Of a stretch of 42,851 nucleotides of DNA, positions 40,848-42,851 are shown one piece after another. Location: assembly GCA_012841485.1 (NCBI GenBank), contig DUUU01000414.1, positions 1 to 42,851 of the forward strand, written 5' to 3'. The notes under the pieces are model-generated. The model searched no databases. It worked only from the letters and a program-made list of their open reading frames with translations, and was not told the DNA's origin. The translations under genes and the position numbers were made by a program. This stretch comes from Armatimonadota bacterium. Lineage in GTDB: Bacteria; Armatimonadota; JAAZEB01. Every line of letters begins with the position of its first letter. Positions within the stretch are counted from its first letter, which is position 1.

Positions 40848-42851
40848 CTAGCGTTCCCCCTTCAGAGCGACCGCCTGATAGACACCCAGGCGCGGCAGCA
40901 CGAAACCCTCAGCCGTGAGTGCGACGGGCGTGCCGTCCGGCTCCAGCGACGCGGCGATGACCGCTTCTCGGAGCCAGGGTGCGAGGCACACCGGTATCTC
41001 GCGAAGGAACTCCTCCTCGCCCTCACCGGGGATCGCCTCCCCGGCTCCGTAGGCGTGATTCAGGAAGTGCAGCAGCCATCGCCCTGGCTGTCGCGACAGG
41101 AAAACCTCCACCTGGCCATACCCTCTCAGCGAGACGAGCGGCTGGCCCAGGAGCGAGCGCACGCAGTTGAGCGCGAGGATCCGCGGCCACGGGCAGCGGT
41201 CAGAGTCGCGGTTCGGCGCGGTGAGGGGGAGCACCGAGAGGAGCACGCGGCCCTTCCCAACCCGGTTGAGAATAAGCCCCGGGTGGTGCGGAGCCTGGTC
41301 GGGCCTTGCCCAGTAGTTGGCCACGGTCTGGATGTCGGAGGTGCGCACCTTATCGGCGAACTGAGGCACCACGTGGCCCACCGCCTCGCCGGTGGTCAGC
41401 TCGACGCACGCGTAGGCGTTGACGTAGTAGAGCACCGGGTCGCCCTCGGGCAATCCGGCGGAAAGCTCCGGCTCTTCTGGGAGCAGGTAGAAAGCGTAGG
41501 CGCGCGGCTCGCGAAGCTGCCGGACGCCGGCCAGCTCCTCGACCCAGGGGAGGTGGTCGTGCAGCGCCGCAGCCGGATACTCCAGGAGGAGGTGGCCGCC
41601 GCCTTCGACGTACTCGCGGAGCCGGCGCGCCTCTTCCTCGGAGAGGGCGCGCGCGTGCGGCACCACGATGAGCCGGTAGCGGCCCAGACCTTCGGGCGCC
41701 GGCGGATAGCCAAGGGCAGCGTCCAGATCCATGAAGACGTTGAACTGGAAGTGACCCTGACGCAGCCACGAAGCCCACGTCTCGATCCCGGTTGGCCCGA
41801 GCTCGGGTGCCAGGATACCCACCTCGCAGACCGGCTCGCTCTCCTGGAAGAGGGATGCGCGCTCGTGGATCCACCGGCTCCAGCGCTCCAGACGGTTGAT
41901 GTTCGCGGGTGAGAGACGGCCGTCGGGGGCGTGCGTGATCCCGATGGTGTAGGTGCCGCCGGCGATCAGCGTGGAAAGGCTTTCCAGCCGGATGAGCGTC
42001 TCGGGCTTCATCTGGTTGTGCGACCAGCAGACTTCAGCGCAGCTTAGGAGCTCGAACGGCCGTCCGTCGTTGCGATGGCTCCGGGATGTGATGCTGAGCG
42101 AGAGCGGGTTGTGCGCCTCGCCGGAGAGGAGGTCGGCTAGGTCGTCGCAGATCTTGTAGCCGGGCATCCGCCGCCGGCCGGCCCCGTTGAACGTTAGGAG
42201 CAGGGGGCGATCCTGCGCCAGGAGCATCTCCTTCAGCCGTGCGAGGAAGTTGCGGTAGGTGAGCGCGCGAAACTCATCATGCCGGGGCGTGCCAGCGGCG
42301 TCAACCAGGTGCTCGCCGTGGAACCACTCCGAGTACTGCCGGTGGCAGTGCTCGCAGAAGCAGACTTCCTCCTGAAGGTCGGTCTTGTGCCACGGCAGGT
42401 AGAGGATGTCGATCCAGACGCCCTCCACCGGGTAGTTCTGCACCACCTCCTGGAGCTGCTGGATGGCGAAATCGCGGTAGGGGCTGTTGAGGCAGAGCCA
42501 GTGGTAGTGCGAGAAGCCGCGGTAATCCACGGGATGGGCGCGCCCGGCGAGATCGCGGATCCGCCACTCCGGGTGCTCGCTTCCCACCAGGCTGTCGAGT
42601 GAGAGCGAGTAGTAGGCGAGGACGCGGATCCCGCGCTTGCGGCACGCAGCCACCTGCTCGCCGAAGTAATCGCGGCCCGGCTGCTGGTGCGAGAGACGGG
42701 AGGGGTAGAGGAGACAGCCGTCGTGATGCCCCGTGAGCAGGGTGACGGAGCGAAACCCGAGCCGCTCCCAGCATTCGGCGTAGTACTCTGGGTCGAAATG
42801 CGAGCGATCCGTGTTCCACGCAGGCGAGATGAAATGCGGGATCCCGCGCAC
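40848..42851 (-). CDS. GHL6/beta-galactosidase-trimerisation type putative glycoside hydrolase, partial at the window edge
   Basis: At least 667 residues are present; the gene reaches the right edge of the window, so its N-terminus is probably outside (a GTG happens to lie at the edge). The visible part has HFDPEYYAECWERLGFRSVTL, HHDGCLLYPSRLSHQQPGRD and HPEWRIRDLAGR, which fit the hypothetical glycosyl hydrolase 6 (GHL6) family, with a CFCEHCHRQY Cys motif after WIDILYLPWH. Next is a beta-galactosidase trimerisation-like domain (VGILAPELG, LIVVPHARALSEEEARRLRE) and a C-terminal beta domain. It is first of the four minus-strand genes seen here, 86 bp upstream of the Gfo/Idh/MocA gene. The spacer holds an inverted repeat GGGGAG / CTCCCC (40796-40814). 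Substrate unknown. Confidence 0.82.
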   Translation of the reverse strand: MRGIPHFISPAWNTDRSHFDPEYYAECWERLGFRSVTLLTGHHDGCLLYPSRLSHQQPGRDYFGEQVAACRKRGIRVLAYYSLSLDSLVGSEHPEWRIRDLAGRAHPVDYRGFSHYHWLCLNSPYRDFAIQQLQEVVQNYPVEGVWIDILYLPWHKTDLQEEVCFCEHCHRQYSEWFHGEHLVDAAGTPRHDEFRALTYRNFLARLKEMLLAQDRPLLLTFNGAGRRRMPGYKICDDLADLLSGEAHNPLSLSITSRSHRNDGRPFELLSCAEVCWSHNQMKPETLIRLESLSTLIAGGTYTIGITHAPDGRLSPANINRLERWSRWIHERASLFQESEPVCEVGILAPELGPTGIETWASWLRQGHFQFNVFMDLDAALGYPPAPEGLGRYRLIVVPHARALSEEEARRLREYVEGGGHLLLEYPAAALHDHLPWVEELAGVRQLREPRAYAFYLLPEEPELSAGLPEGDPVLYYVNAYACVELTTGEAVGHVVPQFADKVRTSDIQTVANYWARPDQAPHHPGLILNRVGKGRVLLSVLPLTAPNRDSDRCPWPRILALNCVRSLLGQPLVSLRGYGQVEVFLSRQPGRWLLHFLNHAYGAGEAIPGEGEEEFLREIPVCLAPWLREAVIAASLEPDGTPVALTAEGFVLPRLGVYQAVALKGER

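Overview
The window is GC-rich, densely coded bacterial chromosome. It has Shine-Dalgarno-led genes, near-consensus sigma-70 promoters and many very large secreted carbohydrate-active proteins. Housekeeping genes (CstA, a stand-alone AICAR transformylase, acyl-CoA synthetase, inositol monophosphatase family, PII, GlnE) are interleaved with families common in Armatimonadota and Planctomycetota/Verrucomicrobiota-like bacteria: GxGYxYP protein, DUF362 ferredoxin-like protein, an ADP-ribosylglycohydrolase with an added C-terminal region, CBM9-like and SGNH proteins. My best guess is an Armatimonadota-type soil or freshwater heterotroph. This is inferred from gene content only. No phage, transposase, CRISPR, rRNA or tRNA gene is visible.

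Layout. 0.1-8 kb: CstA (+), AICAR transformylase domain protein (-), exported TPR protein (+), long-chain acyl-CoA synthetase (+), SuhB-like phosphatase (-). 8-14.5 kb: a divergent promoter pair drives suhB leftward and glnB (PII) rightward. After these come an exported CBM9-like protein, a DUF362 double-[4Fe-4S] protein (-), a promoter-led exported GxGYxYP protein with a Ca-binding-like linker, and a translationally coupled pair (69-aa helical protein plus Cys-rich protein). 14.7-24.5 kb: an HMA metal-binding protein (-), then two giant exported proteins (1452 and 1568 aa) that look like novel glycan-active enzymes. 24.6-26.8 kb: a small exported protein, an SGNH hydrolase and a cluster of palindromic repeats. 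26.8-33.2 kb: glnE, the ADP-ribosylglycohydrolase-family protein and a CBM9-SGNH fusion, all on +. 33.2-42.85 kb: a four-gene minus-strand cluster (GHL6/beta-galactosidase-like protein cut by the window edge, Gfo/Idh/MocA oxidoreductase, GH42-like 1178-aa protein, GH-A-clan 906-aa protein) that reads as a glycan-catabolic operon.

How it fits together. At least nine products carry an export signal and most have carbohydrate-binding or hydrolase architecture. No SusC/SusD pair, dedicated transporter or regulator is visible, so uptake and regulation must be encoded elsewhere. The nitrogen-control genes glnB and glnE both sit behind extended -10 promoters with very short leaders, and the glnE -10 lies inside a perfect palindrome. 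Non-coding structure is notable: hairpins without U-tracts between convergent genes, and a dispersed palindromic repeat family in two intergenic regions.
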